Program-made: the position numbers and the translations under genes
From: Rhodospirillales bacterium
GTDB taxonomy: Bacteria; Pseudomonadota; Alphaproteobacteria; Rhodospirillales; Magnetospirillaceae
Assembly: GCA_019455065.1 (NCBI GenBank)
Contig: JACFNC010000007.1
Span: 124,001 to 188,000, forward strand
DNA length: 64,000 nucleotides
Direction: 5' to 3'
Part shown: one piece after another, positions 1-8,088 of the stretch
Layout of the letters: each line of letters starts with the position of its first letter
Numbering within the stretch: the first letter of the stretch is position 1
The notes under the pieces: generated by a model
What the model saw: the letters and a program-made list of their open reading frames with translations, nothing else
Told to the model about the DNA's origin: nothing
The model's database searches: none

Positions 1-1
1 G

Positions 2-1609
2 ATGCACCGAGGCGCCCTTGGCGGCGTTGCGCACCACCTGGACCGCCTTCATCACCGCGCCGGCGGCGTCCTCGGCGGCCTCGCCCATGTCCATCGGGCG
101 CCGCACCGGGCCGCAGGTGTAGATGCCGGTGCGCCGCGTCTCGTAGGGGAAGCAGATGTAGTGCGAATCCGAGAAGCCGTCCGCCAGCATCGGAATGTGC
201 GGGCCCTGACGGTATTGCAGGTTGAGGATGGGCGCGCCGGGCGGCGGGTTGTCGGCGGGGCGGGGCAGGGGCGCCGGCGCCTCCCCCTGATAGCCGGCGA
301 CCGGAATGGGCGACAGCGGGTTGATGTCCGCCTGCAACTGGGCGGCGGCGTATTCGCTGTTTTCGTAGGGCAGGTCGGGGATGGTGGTGTTGGGCACCAT
401 GCCGGTGGCGAGAACCACCATGTCCAGGCCCTCCAGCGGCACCTCCTCGCCGATCAGCGCGTCGTCGACGACGACGGTGAGATTGGCGCCCACCGACTTG
501 ACCTTGCCTTTCAGGAAGATCACGCCCTTGGCCTGGGCGGAGCGGTAGAACTCCTCGGCGACGCCGGGGGTGCGCAGCTCGTCGTAGACGATGTAGGTGC
601 TGCATTCCGGGTCGGCCTCGACCAGTTGCAGCGCCTGCTTGATCGACGAGGCGCAACACACCGACGAACAGTAGGGCAGGTGGTCGGGGTCGCGCGAGCC
701 GGCGCACTGGATGAAGGCGACGGCCTTCGGCGCCTGCCCGTTCGACGGGCGCTTCGGCTGGCCGGCCGCCAAAATCTTCTCGAGCTCGACGTTGGTCACC
801 ACATCGGGCGAGACGCCATAGCCGAGATGGCCCAGCTTGCTCGGGTCGTAGGGACGCCAGCCGGTGGCGACGACGATGGCCCCCACGGTTTCATTCGAGG
901 GGCCGGCGCCGTTCGCCAGTTCCACCTGGAACTTGCCGGGCATGCCCGAGGTCTTGGTGACGTGGCAGTTGGTCTTGACGGTGATGAGCGGGTCGTTCTC
1001 GACCGCAGCGATCAACGCCTCGATGTCGTTCGGCTGCGGGTCGCGATAGGGCGGGCGATGAGGAATGACCTTGGCGTAACCGCGGGCGTGGCCGCCCAGC
1101 CGGTCGCTGCGCTCCACCAGCAGCACCTCATGGCCGGCTTCGGCCGCCTCGCGCGCCGCCATCAGGCCGGTGGAACCGCCGCCGACCACCATGATGCGCT
1201 GGCTGTATTCGCCCTCGATCCAGGGTTCCGGCGCGGTGGTCTTGGAAGCCTGGGTGATCGCCATGCGGACGTAGTCGGCCGCCGCCGCCTGGGTGTCCTC
1301 GTCCCCGGGGGCATGGCTCCAACTCACCAGCTCGCGCAGATTGGCGCGGATCACCTGGGCGTTGTCGAACTGGAAGCGGTCGGTCATCACGCGCGGCGAG
1401 CAGGCGCCGATCACCAACTGGTTGACCTTGCCCTCCGCGAGGTCGGCGCGGATCGTCTCGACCCCTTCCTCGCCGCACAGCATGGCGTGCTGGGCGCAGT
1501 GCGGGGCCTTGAATTCCTTGACCGCCACGGTTTCGAGTTCATCCATGGCGACGGCCTCGCCGATGCCGCAGCCGCTGCACAGATAAACGCCGGTCTTTCT
1601 CTCGGACAT
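2..1609 (-). CDS. qmoB: QmoB, quinone-interacting membrane-bound oxidoreductase subunit B (3' end off window)
   Basis: HdrA-like flavo-iron-sulfur protein. In the known Qmo complex it passes electrons between APS reductase and the membrane quinone pool. The visible 535 codons begin with a cysteine cluster (C11, C14, C38, C45; motif CSGCGIGEA) followed by the stretch LVIGACSPRV. An FAD-binding GGGSTGLMAA motif comes next, and a second HdrA-type cysteine region further on includes YCSSVCC. The reading frame is open to the left edge, where the C-terminal part, expected to carry an MvhD-like domain, is missing. It starts 21 bp after the qmoA stop, so the two are one operon. qmoC and possibly aprAB would be expected beyond the edge. 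The alternative name HdrA-like is less specific; the N-terminal cysteine domain favours QmoB. Confidence 0.88.
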   Translation of the reverse strand, partial: MSERKTGVYLCSGCGIGEAVAMDELETVAVKEFKAPHCAQHAMLCGEEGVETIRADLAEGKVNQLVIGACSPRVMTDRFQFDNAQVIRANLRELVSWSHAPGDEDTQAAAADYVRMAITQASKTTAPEPWIEGEYSQRIMVVGGGSTGLMAAREAAEAGHEVLLVERSDRLGGHARGYAKVIPHRPPYRDPQPNDIEALIAAVENDPLITVKTNCHVTKTSGMPGKFQVELANGAGPSNETVGAIVVATGWRPYDPSKLGHLGYGVSPDVVTNVELEKILAAGQPKRPSNGQAPKAVAFIQCAGSRDPDHLPYCSSVCCASSIKQALQLVEADPECSTYIVYDELRTPGVAEEFYRSAQAKGVIFLKGKVKSVGANLTVVVDDALIGEEVPLEGLDMVVLATGMVPNTTIPDLPYENSEYAAAQLQADINPLSPIPVAGYQGEAPAPLPRPADNPPPGAPILNLQYRQGPHIPMLADGFSDSHYICFPYETRRTGIYTCGPVRRPMDMGEAAEDAAGAVMKAVQVVRNAAKGASVH

Positions 1610-1630
1610 TGGGAATTCCTCCGCTGGCGG

Positions 1631-2905
1631 TTACGGACGGGCGCGTCCGGAAACCGCCTGAATCGCCTTCAGGGCGGCGGCCGTGGCCGATTGCACGGAC
1701 ATGGACACGTCGAGCGGCCCGGATGCGACGCCCGCCGACATCAGGCCGCCGTCGCTGCCTTCCGGAACGATGAAGCCGTATTCGTCCATGGGCACGTCCA
1801 TTGCTGGCCGGCCCGCCGCGGTCGAGGGCTGCATGCCGACGGCCAGGACCACCATGTCGTAGGGCGTGCGGTAGATCTCGCGCGTCAGCGTGTTCTCGCC
1901 GCAAACCAGCGGCACGCCGTCCGGGCCGGGCACGATCGACGCCGGCTTCGACTTGATCCAGCGCACCTGCGGGTCATTCCTGAGCTTCTTGTAGAAGTTC
2001 TCGAGTTTGTCGTGGGCACGGATGTCGATGTAGTAGATGTCCACCTCGACGTCGGCATACTGCTCGCGCAGATACGCGGCGTGCTTCATCGACGCCAGGC
2101 AGCAGATGCGCGAGCAATAGGGCAGATGGTTGTAGTCGCGCGATCCAGCGCACTGGATCAGGGCCACCCGCTTCGGCGGCTCTCCGGTCGACGGCCGCAG
2201 AATCTTGCCCTTGGTGGGGCCGTCGTGGGCAGCCAGGCGCTCCATCTCGACGTTGGTGACGATGTCCGGGCTCTCGTCGTAGTGATAGGGGGTGATGCGG
2301 CCCGCGTCGTAGGGCTGCCAGCCGGTGGCCCAGACGATGGCGCCGGCCTTGAGCTCGAAGCTGCTCTCCTGCTCGTCGAGGTCGATGGCGTCGTATTTGC
2401 AGGCGGCCTTGATCCTCTCGCCTTCGGGCGTGCCGATCACCTGCGGGGCCACGACATAGCGCATCGGGAACGCCATCTCATGCGGCAGATAGGCCGCCTT
2501 CAACTGGTCGAGGCCGTAGTTGAAGGGATTGGCGACGGTCGTCTCGGCCGCCGCGGCGCAGTCGCCGCAGGCGGTGCAGGTGGTCTTCACATGCCGCGGG
2601 CTCAACGTGACGGTCAGGGTGAAATCGCCGCGGCTGCCGGCGACGTTGGCCACCGTCGCCATGGTGTAGACCTTGATGCGGCGGTTCTTCTTGATGCGCT
2701 GGTAGTTGATCTCCAGGCCGCAGGTGGGGTGGCACAGCTTGGGGAAGTAGCGGTTGAGCTGGGCGACGCGCCCGCCGAGGCTGGGGCTGCGCTCGAGCAG
2801 CACCACGTCGTAACCCGCCTCCGCCGCCTCCAGCGCCGTCGTGATGCCGCTGATGCCGCCGCCGACGACGGCAATGGTCTGACTGCTGAGCCCTTGGTGC
2901 GACAT
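1631..2905 (-). CDS. qmoA: QmoA, HdrA-like flavoprotein subunit of the Qmo complex
   Basis: 424-residue flavoprotein of the HdrA/QmoA family, cytoplasmic partner of QmoB in electron transfer linked to APS reductase (sulfite oxidation in sulfur oxidisers, the reverse direction in sulfate reducers). It starts with an FAD-binding Rossmann motif (VVGGGISGITTALEAAEAG), followed by CHPTCGLE, CTACGDC and YCSRICC cysteine motifs that fit flavin and Fe-S binding. The length agrees with known QmoA proteins. The start at 2905 is chosen because a strong GAGGGGG ribosome site precedes it. The frame stays open about 60 codons further upstream, but that part is basic, unlike the family, and lacks a ribosome site. 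It is first in the operon with qmoB. Confidence 0.88.
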   Translation of the reverse strand: MSHQGLSSQTIAVVGGGISGITTALEAAEAGYDVVLLERSPSLGGRVAQLNRYFPKLCHPTCGLEINYQRIKKNRRIKVYTMATVANVAGSRGDFTLTVTLSPRHVKTTCTACGDCAAAAETTVANPFNYGLDQLKAAYLPHEMAFPMRYVVAPQVIGTPEGERIKAACKYDAIDLDEQESSFELKAGAIVWATGWQPYDAGRITPYHYDESPDIVTNVEMERLAAHDGPTKGKILRPSTGEPPKRVALIQCAGSRDYNHLPYCSRICCLASMKHAAYLREQYADVEVDIYYIDIRAHDKLENFYKKLRNDPQVRWIKSKPASIVPGPDGVPLVCGENTLTREIYRTPYDMVVLAVGMQPSTAAGRPAMDVPMDEYGFIVPEGSDGGLMSAGVASGPLDVSMSVQSATAAALKAIQAVSGRARP

Positions 2906-3272
2906 TTGTTTCACCCCCTCGGCGCCGAGAAACGACGTTTCGCCGGCCTTTCGCCGCGCGGCGCGCTTTGATGCGAACCAGCGTATATTAGCGTAACTTG
3001 ATTTCCCTAGAGGTTTAATCGCGAAGCCGCGATCCTTGCAAGGAAAAAACAGCGCGCATGTGGGGAATTGCGGGGCGCGAATGCGACGCATGCGCGATAA
3101 ATGCCAGGTGCCACGGCGGTTGGAGAATAATACAAAAGTAATATGGAAATATTCAAAGCTACCCGCCCGCAGCGCTTCGCGCCCACCTCATCAGGCAGCT
3201 AGTAAATCGCGACGCCGCTCATCATCGTATGAGCGGAGGATGAATCTCGAGAAAGTAACGAGGGAGGACAAC
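2906..3272. promoter_or_regulatory. Divergent intergenic region between qmoA and the CBS-pair gene
   Basis: This 367-base non-coding stretch is clearly more AT-rich than the flanking genes, especially around 2985-3010 and 3125-3165, and should hold the promoters of both the qmo operon (leftward) and the CBS gene (rightward). A short hairpin (CGCTCAT / ATGAGCG, 3216-3235) lies just before the CBS gene's ribosome site. No specific regulator site could be assigned with confidence. Confidence 0.5.
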
Positions 3273-3710
3273 ATGACCCTGCGCTCGCTCCTGGCCAGCA
3301 GCAACTACGAGGTCAAGACCATCGGTCCCAAGATCCGGGTCGAGACCGCCTGCGCGCTCCTCGATCGAAACCGCATCGGTGCCTTGCCGGTGGTTGACGG
3401 TGACGGCGCCCTTCTGGGCATCGTCTCCGAGCGCGACGTGGTGCGCGTCATCGCGGCGCGCGGCACCGCTGGGCTGTTGATGCCGGTGGATGAGGTGATG
3501 ACGCGACACGTCATCACGGTGACCAGCGACGCCTCGGTCAAGGAGGCCATGCAGATGATGGATTCACGCCGCATCCGCCACCTGCCGATCATGGACGGCG
3601 ACCGCCTTGTGGCGATCATCTCGGTTCGCGACGTCATCAAGTACCGGCTGCAGGAAACCGAGATGGAGAAGAACGTCCTGAGGGACTTCGCGGTCGCCCA
3701 GATGCACTGA
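3273..3710 (+). CDS. CBS-domain pair protein
   Basis: 145-residue soluble protein made of two CBS domains (about residues 8-65 and 72-130). Each has the usual pattern of an alternating strand, helix and a buried ALPVVD/HLPIMD segment followed by GIVSERDVV or AIISVRDVI. Free-standing CBS pairs usually bind adenosine nucleotides and act as energy or redox sensors, and the ligand here cannot be told from sequence. The start at 3273 has a good GGGAGGA site seven bases upstream. An in-frame ATG at 3240 would add 11 residues but its purine-rich sequence touches the start codon. It is transcribed away from qmoA and converges on the hemerythrin gene. Confidence 0.85.
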   Translation: MTLRSLLASSNYEVKTIGPKIRVETACALLDRNRIGALPVVDGDGALLGIVSERDVVRVIAARGTAGLLMPVDEVMTRHVITVTSDASVKEAMQMMDSRRIRHLPIMDGDRLVAIISVRDVIKYRLQETEMEKNVLRDFAVAQMH

Positions 3711-3735
3711 ACCGAAAAGGTCTGCGGGCAGTCGG

Positions 3736-3762
3736 GCGAACCGCGCCTAGTGTCTGGTTCGC
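3736..3762. terminator. Possible bidirectional terminator hairpin
   Basis: GCGAACC (3736-3742) can pair with GGTTCGC (3756-3762) across a 13-base loop, between the convergent CBS and hemerythrin genes. It overlaps the hemerythrin stop codon and has no clear T tract, so this is a weak call. Confidence 0.3.
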
Positions 3763-4178
3763 GACAGGTGCCAGGTCTTGAGGGTCGCTTCGTCAAGTCC
3801 GGCGAACATCTCGGCGTCTATGTTCATCAATCCGCATAGCCAGTCCTTGAGGGCGGCGGGCAGACGGGCGAGGGGCTCGAACACTCCCCGCTCGTATTCC
3901 TCCATTATGTCGCGCACCTCGTCGAGCAGGCGATAGTGCTCGTCGCGGCAGTACTGGTAGCGGCTGTGCCGTAGCGCCTGCATGATCCGCTCCTCGAGCG
4001 CGAAATGGGCGGTCGCCAGGGCGTGAAATTCGGCAAGGTTGGCGGCGATGCTTTGGGCGGATGCCCCGTCAGCAATCAGGAGGTCGAGGTTGTTGACGAG
4101 GTCGACGAGGCGGCGATGCTCGTAGTCGATCGAGGGAATCCCGGTAGCGAACCGCTCGTCGCAGTCGAGATAGGCCAT
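3747..4178 (-). CDS. Bacteriohemerythrin-like protein with two substituted iron ligands
   Basis: 143-residue hemerythrin-domain protein, normally a four-helix bundle that binds O2 at a di-iron site. The alignment with canonical bacteriohemerythrin is almost gap-free: H21, H58, E62, H81 and D121 fall at ligand positions. The fourth ligand position holds C77 instead of His, and the C-terminal His position (WLxxH in the family) holds L117. Classical O2 carriage is therefore doubtful; altered metal binding, redox or NO sensing are possible. The start at 4178 follows a GGGAGGACGCC ribosome site. The longer open frame upstream reads through the intergenic region. Confidence 0.82.
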   Translation of the reverse strand: MAYLDCDERFATGIPSIDYEHRRLVDLVNNLDLLIADGASAQSIAANLAEFHALATAHFALEERIMQALRHSRYQYCRDEHYRLLDEVRDIMEEYERGVFEPLARLPAALKDWLCGLMNIDAEMFAGLDEATLKTWHLSRTRH

Positions 4179-4291
4179 GGCGTCCTCCCTGTTCTTCAAG
4201 TTGGACCTTCCCGCCAGAGCGATTGTGCACCGATCGGCGCGCGGAATCCACAAGGCACTTGTCCGCCGCCCCGGCCGCGAGGGCGGGCTTA

Positions 4292-4309
4292 TATGATCTT
4301 TCGATCATA
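4292..4309. promoter_or_regulatory. 18-bp inverted repeat, candidate operator
   Basis: TATGATC-TTTC-GATCATA is a perfect 7+7 bp inverted repeat in an AT-rich spot between the divergent hemerythrin gene (starts 4178) and the Tll0287-type gene (starts 4434). It resembles an operator more than a terminator, since neither flanking gene ends here. It is not a standard FNR box, because the half-site spacing is wrong. The regulator is unknown. Confidence 0.4.
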
Positions 4310-4433
4310 AAAAGTACAATGCTACTACCCACGTCTCTTTGGCTTCGGGTTTCCTTCGCTGATCGCGGGACGGCAAGCGTAGGCAGTGTCTGGGCTTCGC
4401 CGCCTGCCAAACAAGGAGAGTGGGAGGAACAAC

Positions 4434-5210
4434 ATGCGCAAGGCTCTGTGCGGGGCGCTCGCCGCCCTGCTGTTGTCCACTGCCGTGCCGTTGTCGGCCG
4501 GCGCGGCCGAGATCGGCGTGCTCGCCAAGGGCGGCCAGCCGGAATACCTGTTCATCGACAAGGTGCCCGCCGCCCAGGCCAAGACGACGGCGGAAATGAT
4601 CAGCACCGCCTTCATCGTGGGCCGGGTCGTGGTTTTCAATCACATGCCGCTGATCACCAATGCCGAGCTCGGCGACAAGGGATTCACCGGCCAGTTCTTC
4701 AAGAAAAAATGGCTCGATGAACCGGCGATGCAGCTCGTCAACCTCACGCCGGAGATGAAGCCCATCTATGAAAAGCTGGTCTGGGCCGGCACCACCGCCA
4801 TCGACAACAACCAGGACCGTTTCAACGTCAAAGGCGTGAAGTGGAAGGGCTTCCTGCCGGCGCGCTGGGCGCGTGAGGCCGGGGAGTTGCTGAACTCGCG
4901 CACCGGCATCCTGATCAAGCAGCCCTCGATCGCCTACCGCGCTCTTGGCAACGCGCCGGACCCCGTGGAAAAGGCGGTGCTCACGAAGTTCGTCGATCCC
5001 AAGCATGATGGCGAGCCCCACGGCGAATTCGCCATGATGGGCAAGCAGAAGGTCTATCGCTACTTCGAGCCCATCCGGCTGGAGAAGCCCTGCCTCGGCT
5101 GCCACGGCAAGCCCAAGGGTGAGCTGGACATGCTGGGATACGAGAAGGACGGTCTCGATGCCGGCGACGTTTTCGGCATGATGAGCGTGACCATCCCGGT
5201 CAGCGACTGA
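4434..5210 (+). CDS. Tll0287-like (DUF3365) periplasmic haem-binding protein
   Basis: 258-residue exported protein. A signal peptide (about residues 1-25, ending SAGAAE) is followed by a Tll0287-like domain. This PAS-like haem fold is found alone or as the sensor part of kinases. One c-type haem site is present: C220-L-G-C223-H224. The start at 4434 has a GGGAGGAAC ribosome site. The gene stands alone between the hemerythrin gene and the convergent sorAB operon; its place beside other redox proteins suggests a periplasmic redox or gas-sensing role, but nothing in the sequence fixes the partner. Confidence 0.8.
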   Translation: MRKALCGALAALLLSTAVPLSAGAAEIGVLAKGGQPEYLFIDKVPAAQAKTTAEMISTAFIVGRVVVFNHMPLITNAELGDKGFTGQFFKKKWLDEPAMQLVNLTPEMKPIYEKLVWAGTTAIDNNQDRFNVKGVKWKGFLPARWAREAGELLNSRTGILIKQPSIAYRALGNAPDPVEKAVLTKFVDPKHDGEPHGEFAMMGKQKVYRYFEPIRLEKPCLGCHGKPKGELDMLGYEKDGLDAGDVFGMMSVTIPVSD

Positions 5211-5276
5211 GCGGAAACACGCGGAAGGTGGCCGGGGGATAGCCGCGGCCATCACCCGGGCCGCCGAACACCGTGC

Positions 5277-5612
5277 CTACCCGGAGGTCTTTGGGCTAAG
5301 GTGATCGGCGAGGTAGTCGAGCACTTTCTCGCGGGTTTCCGCGTCGAGTTCCGGCATGCCCTGCTCGGCCACCATCCAGTCCAGCAACTCGTCCCAGCGG
5401 TCGCGCGACAGACGCTGCTGGGTGACCATGCGGATGGAATGGCAGGCCGAGCAGATGCCCTCGACCTCGTCGCGGCCCTCGCCGGGCGGCAGGGCGGCCG
5501 ACTGCTCGGGCATCCCGGCGCCGGGCCGGGTCAGGAATGGGCTGGGCGCGTCCGCAGCCCAGGCAGGCCCGCCGGCCAGCAGACCCGCCATGAGGAGAAT
5601 CCGTAGCCTCAC
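5277..5612 (-). CDS. sorB: Monohaem cytochrome c, likely SorB subunit of sulfite dehydrogenase
   Basis: 111-residue exported cytochrome c with a short signal peptide (about residues 1-20) and one haem site, C54-S-A-C57-H58. A distal Met is plausible near the motif AEQGMPEL. It lies directly behind sorA: its GTG start overlaps the sorA TGA (GTGA), which points to coupled translation. In the SorAB enzymes of known sulfite oxidisers the small cytochrome takes electrons from the molybdenum subunit and passes them to a soluble cytochrome c. The symbol rests mainly on this linkage and size; a downstream ATG at 5591 is possible but would lose most of the signal peptide. Confidence 0.75.
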   Translation of the reverse strand: MRLRILLMAGLLAGGPAWAADAPSPFLTRPGAGMPEQSAALPPGEGRDEVEGICSACHSIRMVTQQRLSRDRWDELLDWMVAEQGMPELDAETREKVLDYLADHLSPKTSG

Positions 5613-6985
5613 TCCTTGCCGCCTTGCGACTTCGCCTCCTTTTCCGTTTCCGCCACTTGCGGTTGGCCGAGGCCGGGAACGCGTATGGCCACGCGGTGCA
5701 TGGCGTTGTTGAGATAGCCGCGCGGGTTCCAGGCCACGGCGAAGGGCTGCATGGCGCCTGCGTCGTCGGTGGCGCGCGCCCATACCTCGTAGTAGCCGCG
5801 ACCCGGAAGCTCGACGCGAGCCCGCCACTGCTGCCAGGCATACGGGTTGACCGGCGGCGCAAGCTCCGCTTCGACCCAGTTGGCCCCGAAGTCGTAGGAG
5901 ATGTGCATCTGGCGCACGGCGCGATCGCCGGCCCAGGCGTGCCCGCGCACCTCGATCATGCGGTTGTCCGCGGGCACCTCGAAGCCGCTTTTCGGCCAGG
6001 TGATCACCGACTTCACCGGCATCGACTGGATGATGACGAAATCCTCATCGGGCACGTTGGCCCCGGGCTCCACCGGATAGGCCGGCACGCGATAGGATTT
6101 GCCGGTCATCTTGGCGCCGTCATGGACCTGATCGCGAACCCAGATGCGCTCCAGCCACTTCTGCGACGTCGAGCCGGCCCAGCCGGGCGCCACGATGCGG
6201 ACCGGGAAGCCGTGCAGTGCCGGGATGGGTTGTCCGTTCATTTCGAAGGCGACCAGGGTGTGCGGGTCCATAGCCTTCCAGATCGGCAGCCCGCGCGAGA
6301 GTGGGTCCTTCTGGGGATCGCCCGACAGGTGCGGGTCCATGCCGTAATGGCCGGTATATACGGCGTTCTCCTTGACACCGGCGGCGTTCAGGACGTCGCG
6401 CAGCGGTACCCCGGTCCACACCGCGTTTCCCACTGCGCCCACCGTCCACTGGTTGCCGCTGGCGGGTGGATTGAAGCCGGCCCGGCCGTTGCCGCCGCAT
6501 TCGAGCTGCAGGGCGAGGTTCACCGGTCGAAATTTGGTCTTCAAATCGTCGAGCGTGAGGGTGAGCGGCCGGTCGACCTCGCCGTCGACGGTCAGTTTCC
6601 AGCCCGCGGCGTCCCCCTTCGTCGCCATCTCCGGCACGAGGCCGTTGTTGCGCACGAAATGGCGGTCGGCGGGGGTGATGGCGTCGTCCAGCAAGTGCGC
6701 CGGGGTTTCGGCGTTGAGGGGGCGGTCGTTGAGGACCACCAGCCCCTCCTTGCCCTCGATGCGGAACGCCTCCTTTTCCTCCGCCAGGGCGGCGGGAATC
6801 AGGCCGGCCGGCATGTCGCGGTGGAACGGAATCGCGCCGCCGACGATGGCGCCCATCGCCGCCAGCCCGGCGCCTTTGAGAAAACCGCGGCGGTCGGCCT
6901 CGGGCAGGCGACCGAACACCAGACGGTCGGCCCGTTCCGGGTCCGACTGATAGAGTTCGCAGATGCCGCGCTCACGTCTGGCCAT
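5609..6985 (-). CDS. sorA: Sulfite dehydrogenase molybdopterin subunit (SorA-like)
   Basis: 458-residue member of the sulfite oxidase family, oxidising sulfite to sulfate in the periplasm. A Tat signal is present (RRGFLKG followed by a hydrophobic stretch, about residues 32-52). The molybdenum-ligand cysteine sits in LECGGNGR, and later motifs such as HGFPVRIVAPGWAGSTSQKW are typical of the molybdopterin domain. The C-terminal third matches the dimerisation domain. The start at 6985 is preceded by GGGAG. It forms an operon with the cytochrome gene downstream. Together with Qmo/Apr this would give the cell both a direct and an indirect route for sulfite. A SoxC-like role is less likely because no sox genes are near. 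Confidence 0.85.
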   Translation of the reverse strand: MARRERGICELYQSDPERADRLVFGRLPEADRRGFLKGAGLAAMGAIVGGAIPFHRDMPAGLIPAALAEEKEAFRIEGKEGLVVLNDRPLNAETPAHLLDDAITPADRHFVRNNGLVPEMATKGDAAGWKLTVDGEVDRPLTLTLDDLKTKFRPVNLALQLECGGNGRAGFNPPASGNQWTVGAVGNAVWTGVPLRDVLNAAGVKENAVYTGHYGMDPHLSGDPQKDPLSRGLPIWKAMDPHTLVAFEMNGQPIPALHGFPVRIVAPGWAGSTSQKWLERIWVRDQVHDGAKMTGKSYRVPAYPVEPGANVPDEDFVIIQSMPVKSVITWPKSGFEVPADNRMIEVRGHAWAGDRAVRQMHISYDFGANWVEAELAPPVNPYAWQQWRARVELPGRGYYEVWARATDDAGAMQPFAVAWNPRGYLNNAMHRVAIRVPGLGQPQVAETEKEAKSQGGKE

Positions 6986-7004
6986 GGCGTTTCTCCCTTG
7001 CTCG

Positions 7005-7035
7005 TGTCCTGCCCATTCTGAAGATGGGCAGGACA
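7005..7035. terminator. 12-bp perfect hairpin upstream of sorA
   Basis: TGTCCTGCCCAT (7005-7016) pairs perfectly with ATGGGCAGGACA (7024-7035) around a seven-base loop. On the minus strand it lies after the small gene at 7091-7405 and just before the sorA ribosome site. It may end the upstream transcript or act as a structured sorA leader. There is no T tract. Confidence 0.5.
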
Positions 7036-7090
7036 AGCAAGCTTGGCGAGAGCGCGATTGGTTCTATTTCACAAGTAGGCCGGGTGTGCC

Positions 7091-7405
7091 CTACTGGATG
7101 AGCCGATACACCGTCCAATAGGTCGAACCGGAGACCATGTGCGGCTCGACGCGCTTTGCGAAGTCGGCGTGCTCGGGCATCTGGGCCAGCTTCTCGAAAA
7201 ACGCGTTCAACTCGCTCAGATCGCGTATTTCGACTTCGCTCTCGATGTCCGCTTCGCGCCCGCCCACCGAGCCGGTAAGGATCCGAAACCGGTCGGCCTC
7301 CAGGCCAGCCTTGGCGCCGATTTCACGATCCCAGGTCTTCAGCAGTTCGATCAGCGCCTGCTTGTGCCCGAACTTCGCTTGGATATGCCACCGCGCCACC
7401 ATCAT
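7091..7405 (-). CDS. Small protein of unknown function, possible dimeric alpha/beta-barrel fold
   Basis: 104-residue soluble protein without a signal peptide. The pattern (MMVARWHIQAKFGHKQ, then a helix, central strands, and a final STYWTVYRL strand) resembles small dimeric alpha/beta-barrel (ABM/NIPSNAP-type) proteins. No catalytic residues stand out and I do not assign a function. The ATG at 7405 is chosen over the TTG at 7417 because a GGAGG lies just upstream of it, and a second ATG follows immediately. It is oriented like sorAB and lies about 105 bp upstream of sorA, separated by a strong hairpin, so it may or may not belong to that operon. Confidence 0.65.
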   Translation of the reverse strand: MMVARWHIQAKFGHKQALIELLKTWDREIGAKAGLEADRFRILTGSVGGREADIESEVEIRDLSELNAFFEKLAQMPEHADFAKRVEPHMVSGSTYWTVYRLIQ

Positions 7406-7528
7406 GACCGCCTCCAAGGAGAGGTGAGCAGATTAGGCGCATTCTAACTGGTTCGGACCGCCGGCGGTTCGGCGAAAGGGAAATATCCACCATCTGCGGC
7501 AGCGCCGTTTCGGGTTGGGTACAGAAGC

Positions 7529-8011
<483 letters not shown>

Positions 8012-8088
8012 CGGAATTCCGTGGATAGAGAACGGGTGGAAGAGGATGCCGCCCCGTTCGCCGGTGTGCAACCCCAGAGGACCGCCGC

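Noticed and set aside
2-2971. A 989-codon plus-strand open frame across the qmo genes
   Set aside because: It lies antisense to qmoA and qmoB, which have clear family motifs; its product is His/Gly/Arg-rich, as expected of a GC-rich shadow frame.
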